Source: Sphaerotilus sulfidivorans (GTDB lineage: Bacteria; Pseudomonadota; Gammaproteobacteria; Burkholderiales; Burkholderiaceae_C). From it: a stretch of 64,000 nucleotides of DNA. Position numbers and translations under genes: made by a program. Location: contig NZ_JACCPY010000021.1 in assembly GCF_013426975.1 (NCBI RefSeq), positions 1 through 64,000 of the forward strand, given 5' to 3'. This document shows, piece after piece, positions 8,846 through 18,226 of this stretch (the stretch's first letter is position 1; every line of letters starts with the position of its first letter). The notes beneath the pieces were generated by a model. The model had not been told where the DNA came from and searched no databases. It saw nothing but the letters and a program-made list of their open reading frames with translations.

Positions 8846-8896
8846 GCCCGGCGCTCGCCGCAAGGGCGCCTGCGCAGGCACAATCGCGGCCTTCCC

Positions 8897-9005
8897 GTCA
8901 TCGGGGAGTAGCTGACCGGACCCTGTCCGGTGCCTCGCGTCAACATGCTTGTCCCTCACGGACATGGCGCGGGCAGCCCCCTCCGGGCCTGGCAAGACCG
9001 ATGAC
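8897..9005 (+). ncRNA. yybP-ykoY manganese riboswitch aptamer
   Basis: The element begins GTCATCGGGGAGTAGC, which contains the hallmark GGGGAGTAGC of this family, and closes with AAGACCGATGAC. P1 is a perfect 8-bp helix (8897-8904 with 8998-9005). A second hairpin follows with arms CCGGAC/GTCCGG, then the variable arm and the conserved CCTCACGGACATGG stretch. It lies directly upstream of a UPF0016/GDT1 gene, the family of Mn2+ exporters this riboswitch controls. Motif, helix and gene context agree. Confidence 0.9.
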
Positions 9006-9073
9006 CATGCAGCCTCCGGACGGGCCGGTGGTGCTGCATGGTCATCGCTGATCCTGCACCACCGGCCCCGGAG
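8999..9073 (+). promoter_or_regulatory. Riboswitch expression platform with two competing hairpins
   Basis: Hairpin one pairs 8999-9012 with 9034-9047 (14 perfect bp) and steals the 3' strand of riboswitch P1. Hairpin two pairs 9022-9034 with 9056-9068 (13 perfect bp) and ends one base before the GGAG ribosome binding site at 9070-9073. The two cross each other, so they cannot both form completely. No run of T follows, so control is more likely of translation or Rho access than intrinsic termination. Which state is ON cannot be read from sequence. Confidence 0.75.
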
Positions 9074-9082
9074 AACCACTGA

Positions 9083-9664
9083 ATGGCCCTCGCCTTCGAA
9101 CCCTTTCTCGTCTCGACCGGCATCGTCGCCCTGGGCGAGATCGGCGACAAGACGCAACTGCTGGCGCTGCTGCTGGCGGCGCGCTTCCGCCGCCCGGTGC
9201 CGATCATTCTCGGCATCCTGGCCGCGACCCTGCTCAACCATGCGCTGGCCGGACTGGTCGGCGACACGGTGGCCCGGCTGCTCGGGCCGGATGTGCTGCG
9301 CTGGGTCATCGGCCTGTCCTTTCTGGCGATGGCCGGTTGGATGCTGGTGCCCGACGAGATCGACGAGGCCGAGGCCGAGGCGGGTCGATTCGGGGTCTTC
9401 GGCACCACGGTGGTCGCCTTCTTCCTGGCCGAGATGGGCGACAAGACCCAGATCGCCACGGTCGCGCTGGCGGCGCGCTACACCGAGCTGATCCAGGTGG
9501 TCTGCGGCACCACGCTGGGCATGATGCTGGCCAATGTGCCGGCGGTGCTGATCGGCGAAAAGGCCGCGACCCGGCTGCCGATGCGGCTGGTGCACGGCAT
9601 TTCCGCGGCCATCTTCGCGGTGCTGGGCGTGATGACGCTGTTCAATGTCGGCCGGATGCTCTGA
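9083..9664 (+). CDS. UPF0016/GDT1 (TMEM165-like) manganese exporter
   Basis: This 193-residue inner-membrane protein carries the two diagnostic repeats of the family, GEIGDKTQLLALLL near residue 15 and AEMGDKTQIATVAL near residue 115, each at the start of a three-helix half. The acidic residues of these E-x-G-D-K-T motifs are thought to bind the cation. It would lower cytoplasmic Mn2+ when manganese is high. The start has GGAG at 9070-9073 with 9 bases of spacing. A manganese riboswitch directly upstream supports the substrate. Confidence 0.93.
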   Translation: MALAFEPFLVSTGIVALGEIGDKTQLLALLLAARFRRPVPIILGILAATLLNHALAGLVGDTVARLLGPDVLRWVIGLSFLAMAGWMLVPDEIDEAEAEAGRFGVFGTTVVAFFLAEMGDKTQIATVALAARYTELIQVVCGTTLGMMLANVPAVLIGEKAATRLPMRLVHGISAAIFAVLGVMTLFNVGRML

Positions 9665-9706
9665 CTGCTCTGGCGCTGCAGGCTGACGCTGCATTCGCGC
9701 GCCGGG

Positions 9707-9750
9707 CCGGAAATCCGATTGCCTGGCCGGTGGCCGTGACGGATTGCCGG
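9707..9750 (+). promoter_or_regulatory. Candidate enhancer (upstream activating) site for the glt operon
   Basis: CCGGAAATCCG (9707-9717) and CGGATTGCCGG (9740-9750) form an inverted repeat of 11 bp with one mismatch. They lie roughly 80-120 bases upstream of the sigma-54 promoter at 9828, the usual position for binding of an NtrC/DctD-type activator. The natural candidate protein is the activator encoded at 16116-17480. Assignment is by position and symmetry only. Confidence 0.4.
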
Positions 9751-9827
9751 ACCCGGCACGCGTCGCTCGGTCCCGGTCGGCCCTGCCTTTCGTTGGCAGG
9801 CTGGAGCGACGGCGGCCTCGTCACGGG

Positions 9828-9844
9828 CTGGCACGAGTCATGCT
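9828..9844 (+). promoter_or_regulatory. Sigma-54 promoter of the glt operon
   Basis: CTGGCACGAGTCATGCT matches the sigma-54 consensus (YTGGCACGRNNNTTGCW) at every position but one. The GG at 9830-9831 and GC at 9842-9843 are separated by exactly 10 bases, as required. The operon carries its own sigma-54 activator. Transcription would begin near 9854, only a few bases before the ATG at 9858. Confidence 0.8.
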
Positions 9845-9857
9845 CTGTTCTGGTGCA

Positions 9858-10823
9858 ATGAACGACGCGAAGATCCCCGACCTTTCGAGCCCCGGCCGCC
9901 TGACGGTCCGTGTGCGCGTGGGTGCGGCCCTGCTGCTGGCGCTGGCGCCGATGCTGGCGCTGGCCCAGCCGCGCCCGGCGCCGGAGCAGTCGCTGCCGGA
10001 GTCGGAAACCCTGCGCCGCATCGTCGAGACCGGCACGATCAGCCTCGGGCACCGCGAGTCCTCGGTGCCGTTCTCGTACTACGACGGCCGCAAGCGGGTG
10101 GTCGGCTACTCGCATGAGCTGATGCTGCGGGTGGTCGACAGCCTGAAGGCCGAGCTGAAGCTGCCGGCGCTGACGCTGCGCCTGGTGCCGCTGACCACCC
10201 AGAACCGCATTCCGCTGGTGCGCAACGGCACGGTCGACCTGGAGTGCGCCTCCACCACCCACACCGCGGACCGGGCGCGTCAGGTCGCCTTCTCGACCAC
10301 CTTCTTCATCGCCGGCACCCGGCTGCTGGTGCGGCGCGGCTCGCCGATCCGCGACTTCTCCGATCTGGCTGGACGCTCCGCCGTGGTGACGGCCGGCACC
10401 ACGTCCGAGCGCCTCTTGCGCACGCATGTCGAACGGCGCCGGCTCGAGGTGCGCATCGTGACCGTGCGCGACCATGAGGAGGCCTTCCTGGCGCTGGAGT
10501 CCGGCCGCGCCGAGGCCTTCATGATGGATGACGCGCTGCTGTATGGCGCGCGGGCCCGCGCGGTGCGCCCGGGCGACTGGGAGGTCGTGGGAACCCCGAT
10601 GTCCCAGGAGGCCTACGCCTGCATGATGCGCCGGGGCGACCCGGCCTTCAAGGCGGCGGTCGACCGCGCGCTGGTGCGTCTGATGCAGTCCGGCGAGGCG
10701 ATGCGCATCTACCAGCGCTGGTTCCAGGAGCCGATACCGCCTTGGGGTCTGAACCTGAACTGGCCGCCTTCGCCGGCGATGCTGCAGCTGCAGCGCAGCC
10801 CGAACGACCGGCCCCTGGGCTGA
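9858..10823 (+). CDS. Amino-acid ABC transporter binding protein (GltI paralogue)
   Basis: This 321-residue periplasmic binding protein has a signal peptide (VGAALLLALAPMLALAQ). The mature protein shows SBP_bac_3 features: LRRIVETGTISLGHRESSVPFSY, NGTVDLECASTTHT, and ESGRAEAFMMDD. It is clearly paralogous to the next gene, and NRIPLxxNGTVDLEC occurs in both. ATG 9858 would be almost leaderless given the sigma-54 promoter; GTG 9912 gives a compact signal peptide and is a reasonable alternative. Expected ligand is glutamate/aspartate or a related amino acid. Confidence 0.88.
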   Translation: MNDAKIPDLSSPGRLTVRVRVGAALLLALAPMLALAQPRPAPEQSLPESETLRRIVETGTISLGHRESSVPFSYYDGRKRVVGYSHELMLRVVDSLKAELKLPALTLRLVPLTTQNRIPLVRNGTVDLECASTTHTADRARQVAFSTTFFIAGTRLLVRRGSPIRDFSDLAGRSAVVTAGTTSERLLRTHVERRRLEVRIVTVRDHEEAFLALESGRAEAFMMDDALLYGARARAVRPGDWEVVGTPMSQEAYACMMRRGDPAFKAAVDRALVRLMQSGEAMRIYQRWFQEPIPPWGLNLNWPPSPAMLQLQRSPNDRPLG

Positions 10824-10892
10824 GGCCGCGGCCCCACCTCCAACCCTTTGCCCATTCACCCACCCATTCCACCCCTCCCACAAGGAAGAGCC

Positions 10893-11786
10893 ATGAAGAA
10901 ATCCTTCGTTCTCGTCGCGGCGCTGCTGGCCGCCGGTGTCGTGCAGGCCTCGGGCACCCTCGACAAGATCAAGTCGAGCGGCACGATCACGCTGGGCGTG
11001 CGCGAGTCCTCCGGTGCGCTCGGCTTCACGCTGGGTGACGGCAAGTATGTCGGCTTCCACACCGAGATGGCCGAGCGCATCTCCGGCGACCTGCGCAAGA
11101 AGCTGGGCCTGTCGTCGCTGACGGTCAAGTTCCAGCCGGTGACTTCGCAGAACCGCATTCCGCTGATCGAGAACGGCACGGTCGACCTCGAGTGCGGCTC
11201 CACCACCAACAACGCCGCCCGCCAGAAGCAGGTGTCGTTCGCGGTGACGACCTATGTCGAGGAAGTGCGCATCGCGGTCAAGGCGAACTCGGGCATCACC
11301 TCGATCTCGCAGCTCAACGGCAAGAAGGTCGCCACCACCACCGGCACGACCTCGGTGCAGCTGCTGCGCAAGCATGAGCGCGCCAACGGCGTGAACTTCG
11401 AGGAAGTCTTCGGCAAGGACCATGCCGACAGCTTCCTGCTGCTGGAGTCGGGCCGCGCCGACGCCTTCGTGATGGACGGCCAGATCCTGGCGGGAAGCAT
11501 CGCCAAGGCCAAGAATCCGAAGGACTTCCGCATCGTCGGCGAGGTGCTCAATGTCGAGCCGATCGCCTGCATGCTGCGCAAGGACGACCCGGCGTTCAAG
11601 ACCGCGGTCGACGACAGCATCAAGGGCATGATCAAGAGCGGCGACCTGGCCAAGCTCTATGACAAGTGGTTCATGCAGCCGATCCCGCCGGCCAATGCTC
11701 CGGTGGGTCTGCCGCTGTCGGAGGCCACCAAGGCGGCCTGGGCCAACCCCAACGACAAGCCCGCCGAAGAGTACGCGAAGAAGTGA
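10893..11786 (+). CDS. gltI: Glutamate/aspartate ABC transporter substrate-binding protein
   Basis: This 297-residue periplasmic protein starts MKKSFVLVAALLAAGVVQA (signal peptide). The SBP_bac_3 fold is evident from GTITLGVRESSGALGF, NRIPLIENGTVDLECGSTTN and ESGRADAFVMDGQIL. The start is supported by AAGGAAG upstream. Permease and ATPase genes follow in the order gltJKL, as in E. coli gltIJKL. It delivers acidic amino acids to the GltJK channel. Confidence 0.92.
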   Translation: MKKSFVLVAALLAAGVVQASGTLDKIKSSGTITLGVRESSGALGFTLGDGKYVGFHTEMAERISGDLRKKLGLSSLTVKFQPVTSQNRIPLIENGTVDLECGSTTNNAARQKQVSFAVTTYVEEVRIAVKANSGITSISQLNGKKVATTTGTTSVQLLRKHERANGVNFEEVFGKDHADSFLLLESGRADAFVMDGQILAGSIAKAKNPKDFRIVGEVLNVEPIACMLRKDDPAFKTAVDDSIKGMIKSGDLAKLYDKWFMQPIPPANAPVGLPLSEATKAAWANPNDKPAEEYAKK

Positions 11787-11798
11787 GATGAAGGCACC

Positions 11799-11853
11799 GG
11801 ATGACCCGCAGGGTCATCCACAGCGGACGGGCCGCGACATGCGGCCCGTCCGC
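11799..11853 (+). promoter_or_regulatory. Double hairpin between gltI and gltJ
   Basis: Two perfect stems lie back to back: GGATGACCC/GGGTCATCC (11799-11807 with 11811-11819) and a 13-bp stem GCGGACGGGCCGC with its complement (11823-11835 with 11841-11853, loop GACAT). No T run follows, so complete intrinsic termination is unlikely. Such structures between binding-protein and permease genes commonly protect the upstream mRNA 3' end and give more binding protein than permease. Confidence 0.7.
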
Positions 11854-11875
11854 CTTGGACGACGAGGAGAATCAA

Positions 11876-12619
11876 TTGGCTGACTGGGACTGGCAGGTCT
11901 TCTGCAGGGACACGATCGACGGCGAGGCCCGCCCGAGCTGCTTCGGCGCAGGCGGTGACATCACCTATCTCGACTGGATGCTCTCGGCCTGGGGCTGGAC
12001 GGCATCGGTCTCGCTGCTGGCGCTGGCGGTGGCGATGCTGTTCGGCTGCTTGATGGGCATCCTGCGCACCACGCCCAGCCGCGGGCTGGTGCTGCTGGGC
12101 GATGCCTGGACGGAGCTGTTCCGCAACATTCCGGTGCTGGTGCAGGTCTTTCTCTGGTACTTCGTCGTGCCCGAGCTGGTGCCGGCGCTCAAGCAGATTC
12201 CCAGCTTCCTGCTGGTGGTGCTGGGCCTGGGATTCTTCACCTCGGCGCGGGTGTCCGAGCAGGTCAAGGCCGGCATCCAGAGCCTGCCGCGCGGCCAGCG
12301 CATGGCCGGCCAGGCGCTGGGCCTGACGCTGCCGCAGACCTACCGCCATGTGCTGCTGCCCTCGGCGCTGCGCATCGTCATTCCGCCGCTGACCAGCGAG
12401 AGCATGGGCATCGTCAAGAACTCGTCGGTGGCCTTCTCGGTCTCGGTGGCGGAGCTGACGATGTTCGCCCGCCAGGCCCAGGAGGAGACCTCGCGCGGCA
12501 TCGAGATCTATCTGGCGGTGACGGCGCTCTACTTCATCACCTCGATCCTGGTCTACCAGGTGGCCCGGCTGATCGAGCAGCGCCTGCGCATTCCCGGCAC
12601 GATCGGCGCCGGCAAGTGA
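11876..12619 (+). CDS. gltJ: Glutamate/aspartate ABC transporter permease GltJ
   Basis: This protein of 247 residues is chosen to start at TTG 11876, which follows a strong AGGAG and yields (M)ADWDWQVF, like the N-terminus of E. coli GltJ. An upstream in-frame ATG at 11801 would place the start inside the double hairpin. Several membrane helices follow, and the permease EAA loop reads VKAGIQSLPRGQRMAGQALGL. It is one half of the inner-membrane channel of the acidic amino acid importer. Confidence 0.92.
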   Translation: MADWDWQVFCRDTIDGEARPSCFGAGGDITYLDWMLSAWGWTASVSLLALAVAMLFGCLMGILRTTPSRGLVLLGDAWTELFRNIPVLVQVFLWYFVVPELVPALKQIPSFLLVVLGLGFFTSARVSEQVKAGIQSLPRGQRMAGQALGLTLPQTYRHVLLPSALRIVIPPLTSESMGIVKNSSVAFSVSVAELTMFARQAQEETSRGIEIYLAVTALYFITSILVYQVARLIEQRLRIPGTIGAGK

Positions 12620-12638
12620 GCGGCAGCAAAGGCTTCCC

Positions 12639-13304
12639 ATGCAACTCGACTTTTCCTTCCTGAGCGGCGAGGTCATCGCCACCTACGTCACCAAGGGCTT
12701 CCTGTTCTCGCTGCAGCTCACGCTGGTGGCGATGGTCGGCGGCATCGTGCTGGGCACGCTGCTGGCGCTGATGCGGCTTTCCGGCAAGCCCTGGCTGGCC
12801 GGGCCGGCCGCGGCCTATGTCAACACCATGCGCTCGATCCCGCTGGTGATGGTGATCCTGTGGTTCTTCCTGCTGATCCCGCTGATGATCGGCCGGCCGA
12901 TGGGCGCGGAGGTCTCGGCGCTGATCACCTTCACGCTGTTCGAGGCGGCCTACTATTCGGAGATCATGCGCGCGGGCATCCAGTCGGTGCCGCGCGGCCA
13001 GGTCTTCGCGGGCTACGCGATGGGCATGAGCTACCGCCAGACGATGCAGCTGGTCGTGCTGCCGCAGGCCTTCCGCAACATGATCCCGGTGCTGCTGACG
13101 CAGACCATCATCCTGTTCCAGGACACCTCGCTGGTCTACGCCATCGGCGCCTACGACATGCTCAAGGGCTTCGAGATCGCCGGCAAGAACTTCAACCGCC
13201 CGGTCGAGACCTACATCGTCGCGGCCCTGATCTATTTCGTCATCTGCTTCTCGCTGTCGATGCTGGTCAAGCACCTGCAGAAGAAGATCGCCATCATTCG
13301 CTGA
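12639..13304 (+). CDS. gltK: Glutamate/aspartate ABC transporter permease GltK
   Basis: This 221-residue polytopic membrane protein carries the amino-acid permease signature: NTMRSIPLVMVILWFFLL, then the EAA loop IMRAGIQSVPRGQVFAGYAMG. It pairs with GltJ. The gene starts 19 bases after gltJ. Just at its end a 12-bp direct repeat ATTCGCTGAATT (13296-13307 and 13315-13326) spans the stop codon and the gap to gltL; it is probably a small duplication. Confidence 0.93.
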   Translation: MQLDFSFLSGEVIATYVTKGFLFSLQLTLVAMVGGIVLGTLLALMRLSGKPWLAGPAAAYVNTMRSIPLVMVILWFFLLIPLMIGRPMGAEVSALITFTLFEAAYYSEIMRAGIQSVPRGQVFAGYAMGMSYRQTMQLVVLPQAFRNMIPVLLTQTIILFQDTSLVYAIGAYDMLKGFEIAGKNFNRPVETYIVAALIYFVICFSLSMLVKHLQKKIAIIR

Positions 13305-13346
13305 ATTAGCTGAAATTCGCTGAATTCCTGATCGAGGACTCCCATC

Positions 13347-14081
13347 GTGATCGACATCAAGAACGTCTCCAAGTGGTACGGCAGCTTCCAGGTGCTGACC
13401 GACTGCACCACCTCGATCCAGAAGGGCGAGGTGGTCGTCGTCTGCGGCCCCTCGGGCTCGGGCAAGTCCACGCTGATCAAGACCGTCAATGCGCTCGAGC
13501 CCTTCCAGAAGGGTGACATCGTCGTCGACGGCATCTCGATCGCCGACCCGAAGACCGACCTGCCCAAGTTGCGCTCGCGCGTGGGCATGGTGTTCCAGCA
13601 CTTCGAGCTGTTCCCGCACCTGTCGGTGACCGAGAACCTGACGCTGGCGCAGATCAAGGTGCTGGGCCGCTCCAAGGACGATGCGGTCAAGCGCGGCCTG
13701 AAGATGCTCGACCGCGTCGGGCTGATGGCGCACAAGGACAAGTTCCCGGGCCAGCTCTCCGGCGGCCAGCAGCAGCGCGTGGCGATCGCGCGCGCGCTGT
13801 CGATGGACCCGATCGTGATGCTGTTCGACGAGCCGACCTCGGCGCTCGACCCGGAAATGGTCGGCGAGGTGCTCGACGTGATGGTGCAGCTGGCCAACGA
13901 GGGCATGACCATGATGTGCGTGACCCACGAGATGGGCTTCGCGCGCAAGGTCAGCCACCGGGTGATCTTCATGGACAAGGGCCAGATCATCGAGGACTGC
14001 CGCAAGGACGAGTTCTTCGGCAATCCGGATGCCCGCTCGCCGCGCGCCAAGGAGTTCCTGTCGAAGATTCTCGGCCACTGA
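13347..14081 (+). CDS. gltL: Glutamate/aspartate ABC transporter ATPase GltL
   Basis: This 244-residue ABC ATPase has Walker [10 protein letters not shown] at about residue 36, Q-loop [11 protein letters not shown], signature [15 protein letters not shown], and Walker [16 protein letters not shown]. The start is a GTG at 13347 preceded by GAGGA. It energises GltJK. The polar amino acid class (GlnQ/GltL) fits the Q-loop sequence and the gene order. Confidence 0.94.
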   Translation: MIDIKNVSKWYGSFQVLTDCTTSIQKGEVVVVCGPSGSGKSTLIKTVNALEPFQKGDIVVDGISIADPKTDLPKLRSRVGMVFQHFELFPHLSVTENLTLAQIKVLGRSKDDAVKRGLKMLDRVGLMAHKDKFPGQLSGGQQQRVAIARALSMDPIVMLFDEPTSALDPEMVGEVLDVMVQLANEGMTMMCVTHEMGFARKVSHRVIFMDKGQIIEDCRKDEFFGNPDARSPRAKEFLSKILGH

Positions 14082-14095
14082 GGCCCGCGTCGGGC

Positions 14096-16111
14096 TTGAT
14101 CTCGGGCTCTGCTCCGTCCCGGCTGTTCGGGCCGCGCCGTCCGCTGTGGCCGGCGGTGCGCCAGCTCGCCGGCGTGCTGCTGGCGCTGCTGACGGTGCTG
14201 GCGGCCGGCTGGAGCGGCTTCGTGCTGAGCGAGCGCCACGGCCTGGCGCTGCTGCGCGACGATGCCGACCACCGGCTGGACCTGTTCGCCTCGGCCGCGC
14301 AGGGCGCGATCCGCCGGCTCGAGCATATTCCGGCCACCATCCAGCTCAACCGCGAGGTCCAGGCGCTGCTGCTCGAGCCGCATCATGCGCTGCGGGTCAG
14401 CGCGGCCAACAGCTATCTGCGCCGGCTCAATGCGCACCTGGGCAGCCTGGCGGTGTTCGTGCTCGACGAGCGCGGCATCGTGGTGGCCACCAGCAGCGAC
14501 CAGGCCGGCGACGACAGCCAGCTCGGCGAGGATCTCTCCTTCCGCCCCTATTTCCAGGAGGCGCTGTCAGGCCAGGTCGGGCGGCATTTCGCCATCGGTG
14601 CACGCACCCACCAGCCGGGCTATTTCGTCTCGCATCCGATCCGCGACGGCGCGCGGGTGCTGGGCGTGGCCACCATCAAGATCAGCCTCGAGCCGATCGA
14701 GCAGATGTGGGAGATGCTCGGCGCACCGGCGCTGCTGACCGACACCAACCGGGTGGTCATCCTGTCGTCGCGTCCGGAGTGGCGCTACACCACGCTGAGC
14801 GATCCGACACTGGAGCAGCGCGTCGAGATGCAGATCACCCGGCTCTACGACGAGCAGCCGCTGCCGCGCTTCCCGGTGCCGCTGCGCCTGGCCGATGCCG
14901 AGAGCGGCGACGGCGACGAGGACAGCGAGGGCAGTGCGGGCATCGAGGCCAGCAGGGAAGTCGACGATGTGCTGCCGCCGGGCCTGCTGCCGCCCGAGGA
15001 CGGTCAGCGCCCGGTGCGCACCCGCGTGCTGGTACTCGGACGGGCGCTCGACGGCATGGACTGGCGGCTGATGATCTTCCCGGACCTGCGGGTGGTGCGC
15101 AACCAGGCGGTGCTGCACAGCATGCTGTCGGCGGTGGCGGTCGGCTTCGTGCTGCTGCTGACGCTGTTCCTGAACCAGCGCCGGCGCAGCATGCGCGAGA
15201 AGCTCGAGGCCAAGCAGCTGCTCGAGCGCGCCAATGCCGAGCTCGAGCACAAGGTCGCCCGCCGCACCCGGGCGCTGACCGAGACCAATGCCCGGCTGCG
15301 CCGCGAGATCGCCGAGCGCGAGCAGGCCGAGCGCACGCTGCGCGAGGCCCACGACGAGCTGGTTCACGCCGGGAAGATGGCCGCGCTGGGCCAGCTCGCC
15401 ACCGGCATCACGCATGAGCTGGCGCAGCCGCTGGGCGCGATCCGCACGCTGGCGGGCAATGCGGTCGAGTTCCAGCGCCGCGGCGACCAGAAGGCGGTGT
15501 CGGGCAACCTGGGCATCATCACCCGGCTGGCCGACCAGATGGGTCAGATCATCCAGCCGCTCAAGGGCTTCGCGCGCAAGTCGGCCGCGGTGCCGGCGGC
15601 CACCGATGTGGCCCATGCGGTGGCCAATGCGCTCTTCCTCTACGACCAGCGCCTGCGCCGCGAGGGCGTGGAGGTGCGCAATCTGTGCGTGCCCGGCGAG
15701 GTGGTCGCCTGGTGCGATCCGAACCGGCTCGAGCAGGTGCTGATCAACCTGATCGGCAACGCCGCCGACGCGATGAAGGACAGCCCGGTGCGACGCCTGC
15801 TCATCTCGGCCGGACCGGATGCCGCGGCCCGGGACGGCGAGCCGCCGCTGCGCCTGGATGTGGTCGACAGCGGACCCGGCGTGCCGGAGTCGGTGCGTGC
15901 CCGGCTGTTCGAGCCCTTCTTCACCACCAAGGAGGCGGGCGTCGGCCTGGGTCTGGGCCTGGCGATCTCGCGCGACATCGTGCGCGAGTTCCACGGCGAA
16001 CTCGAGGCGAGCAACCACCCGGAAGGTGGTGCATGCTTCACGCTGCGGCTGCCGCTGCCCCCGGGCGAGGCGGCGTCCGACCCCGACACGGTCTCGCCTT
16101 CCATTTCCTGA
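14096..16111 (+). CDS. DctB/AauS-like sensor histidine kinase
   Basis: This protein of about 671 residues has an N-terminal membrane helix (LAGVLLALLTVLAAGW), a periplasmic PDC/Cache sensor region (RLEHIPATIQLN, SFRPYFQEALSGQVGR), a second helix near residue 345, a coiled coil, then the kinase core. The H-box is LATGITHELAQPLGAIRTLAGNA, the N-box NLIGNAADAMKD, and the G-boxes DSGPGVP and GLGLGLAI. The start is uncertain: no ATG follows gltL, and TTG 14096 or GTG near 14156 are options. Next to glt genes it most resembles AauS, which senses acidic amino acids. Confidence 0.87.
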   Translation: MISGSAPSRLFGPRRPLWPAVRQLAGVLLALLTVLAAGWSGFVLSERHGLALLRDDADHRLDLFASAAQGAIRRLEHIPATIQLNREVQALLLEPHHALRVSAANSYLRRLNAHLGSLAVFVLDERGIVVATSSDQAGDDSQLGEDLSFRPYFQEALSGQVGRHFAIGARTHQPGYFVSHPIRDGARVLGVATIKISLEPIEQMWEMLGAPALLTDTNRVVILSSRPEWRYTTLSDPTLEQRVEMQITRLYDEQPLPRFPVPLRLADAESGDGDEDSEGSAGIEASREVDDVLPPGLLPPEDGQRPVRTRVLVLGRALDGMDWRLMIFPDLRVVRNQAVLHSMLSAVAVGFVLLLTLFLNQRRRSMREKLEAKQLLERANAELEHKVARRTRALTETNARLRREIAEREQAERTLREAHDELVHAGKMAALGQLATGITHELAQPLGAIRTLAGNAVEFQRRGDQKAVSGNLGIITRLADQMGQIIQPLKGFARKSAAVPAATDVAHAVANALFLYDQRLRREGVEVRNLCVPGEVVAWCDPNRLEQVLINLIGNAADAMKDSPVRRLLISAGPDAAARDGEPPLRLDVVDSGPGVPESVRARLFEPFFTTKEAGVGLGLGLAISRDIVREFHGELEASNHPEGGACFTLRLPLPPGEAASDPDTVSPSIS

Positions 16112-16115
16112 CCCC

Positions 16116-17480
<1,365 letters not shown>

Positions 17481-18151
17481 GCCCGGCCACGAACAGGTCG
17501 ATCGCCGCGAAGGCGTCGCGCAGCTCGTCCGGGCCGGTCGGCGTCGAGGTGGCCCGCGACAGCAGGCCGTCGATCAGCGCGATCATCGCCACCGAGGCGG
17601 CGCGGCTGTCGAGCCGGGCCTCGAAGTCGCCCTCGGCCTGACCGCGGCGCACGATCGCCTCGGCCTCGGTGCGGAACGCTTCCATCGCCTCCAGGTGGCG
17701 CTCGAGGGCGGTGCGCATCTCCTCGCTGTACTCGGTGCGGTGGATCGCGATGGTGAAGACCCGCCGGGTGCGCTCGTCCTCCATCATGCGCTCGAGCGGC
17801 TGGCGCGCGAACTCGCGCAGCGCCTGCGCCGCATCCGCCTGGGTGTCGAGCATGCAGGCCTCCTCGCAGGGCAGCCAGACCCGCTCCATCATCGCGTTGA
17901 ACAGGTCGGCCTTGTCCTGGAAGTGCCAGTAGATGGCGCCGCGGGTCAGCCCGGCCGCCTCGGCGATGCGCTGCAGCGAGGTGCGTGTCACGCCCTCGCG
18001 CAGGAATACTTCCTCGGCGGTGTCGAGCAGCCGGGATCGGGTCTCCGCCGCTTCTTCTTTCGTTTTCCTGACCATGCTTCTTGGTCTCCTTGTGGGGCGC
18101 GGATGGTATGCCGGAACGGGCCAGGCCCGTGCATCCGGCCTTGCGGCATTC

Positions 18152-18175
18152 AACATACATTCGTGATTGTATGTA
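18152..18175. promoter_or_regulatory. AcrR-type operator
   Basis: Inverted arms ACATACA (18153-18159) and TGTATGT (18168-18174) with an 8-base spacer almost reproduce the AcrR/TtgR operator known from E. coli and Pseudomonas. The site lies between the divergent repressor and acrA, so one bound repressor could silence both directions. Confidence 0.88.
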
Positions 18176-18226
18176 TGATGCGGCCATCCCGACCGATCTC
18201 AAGACGTCTCCGACGTTCTCTCCGAC

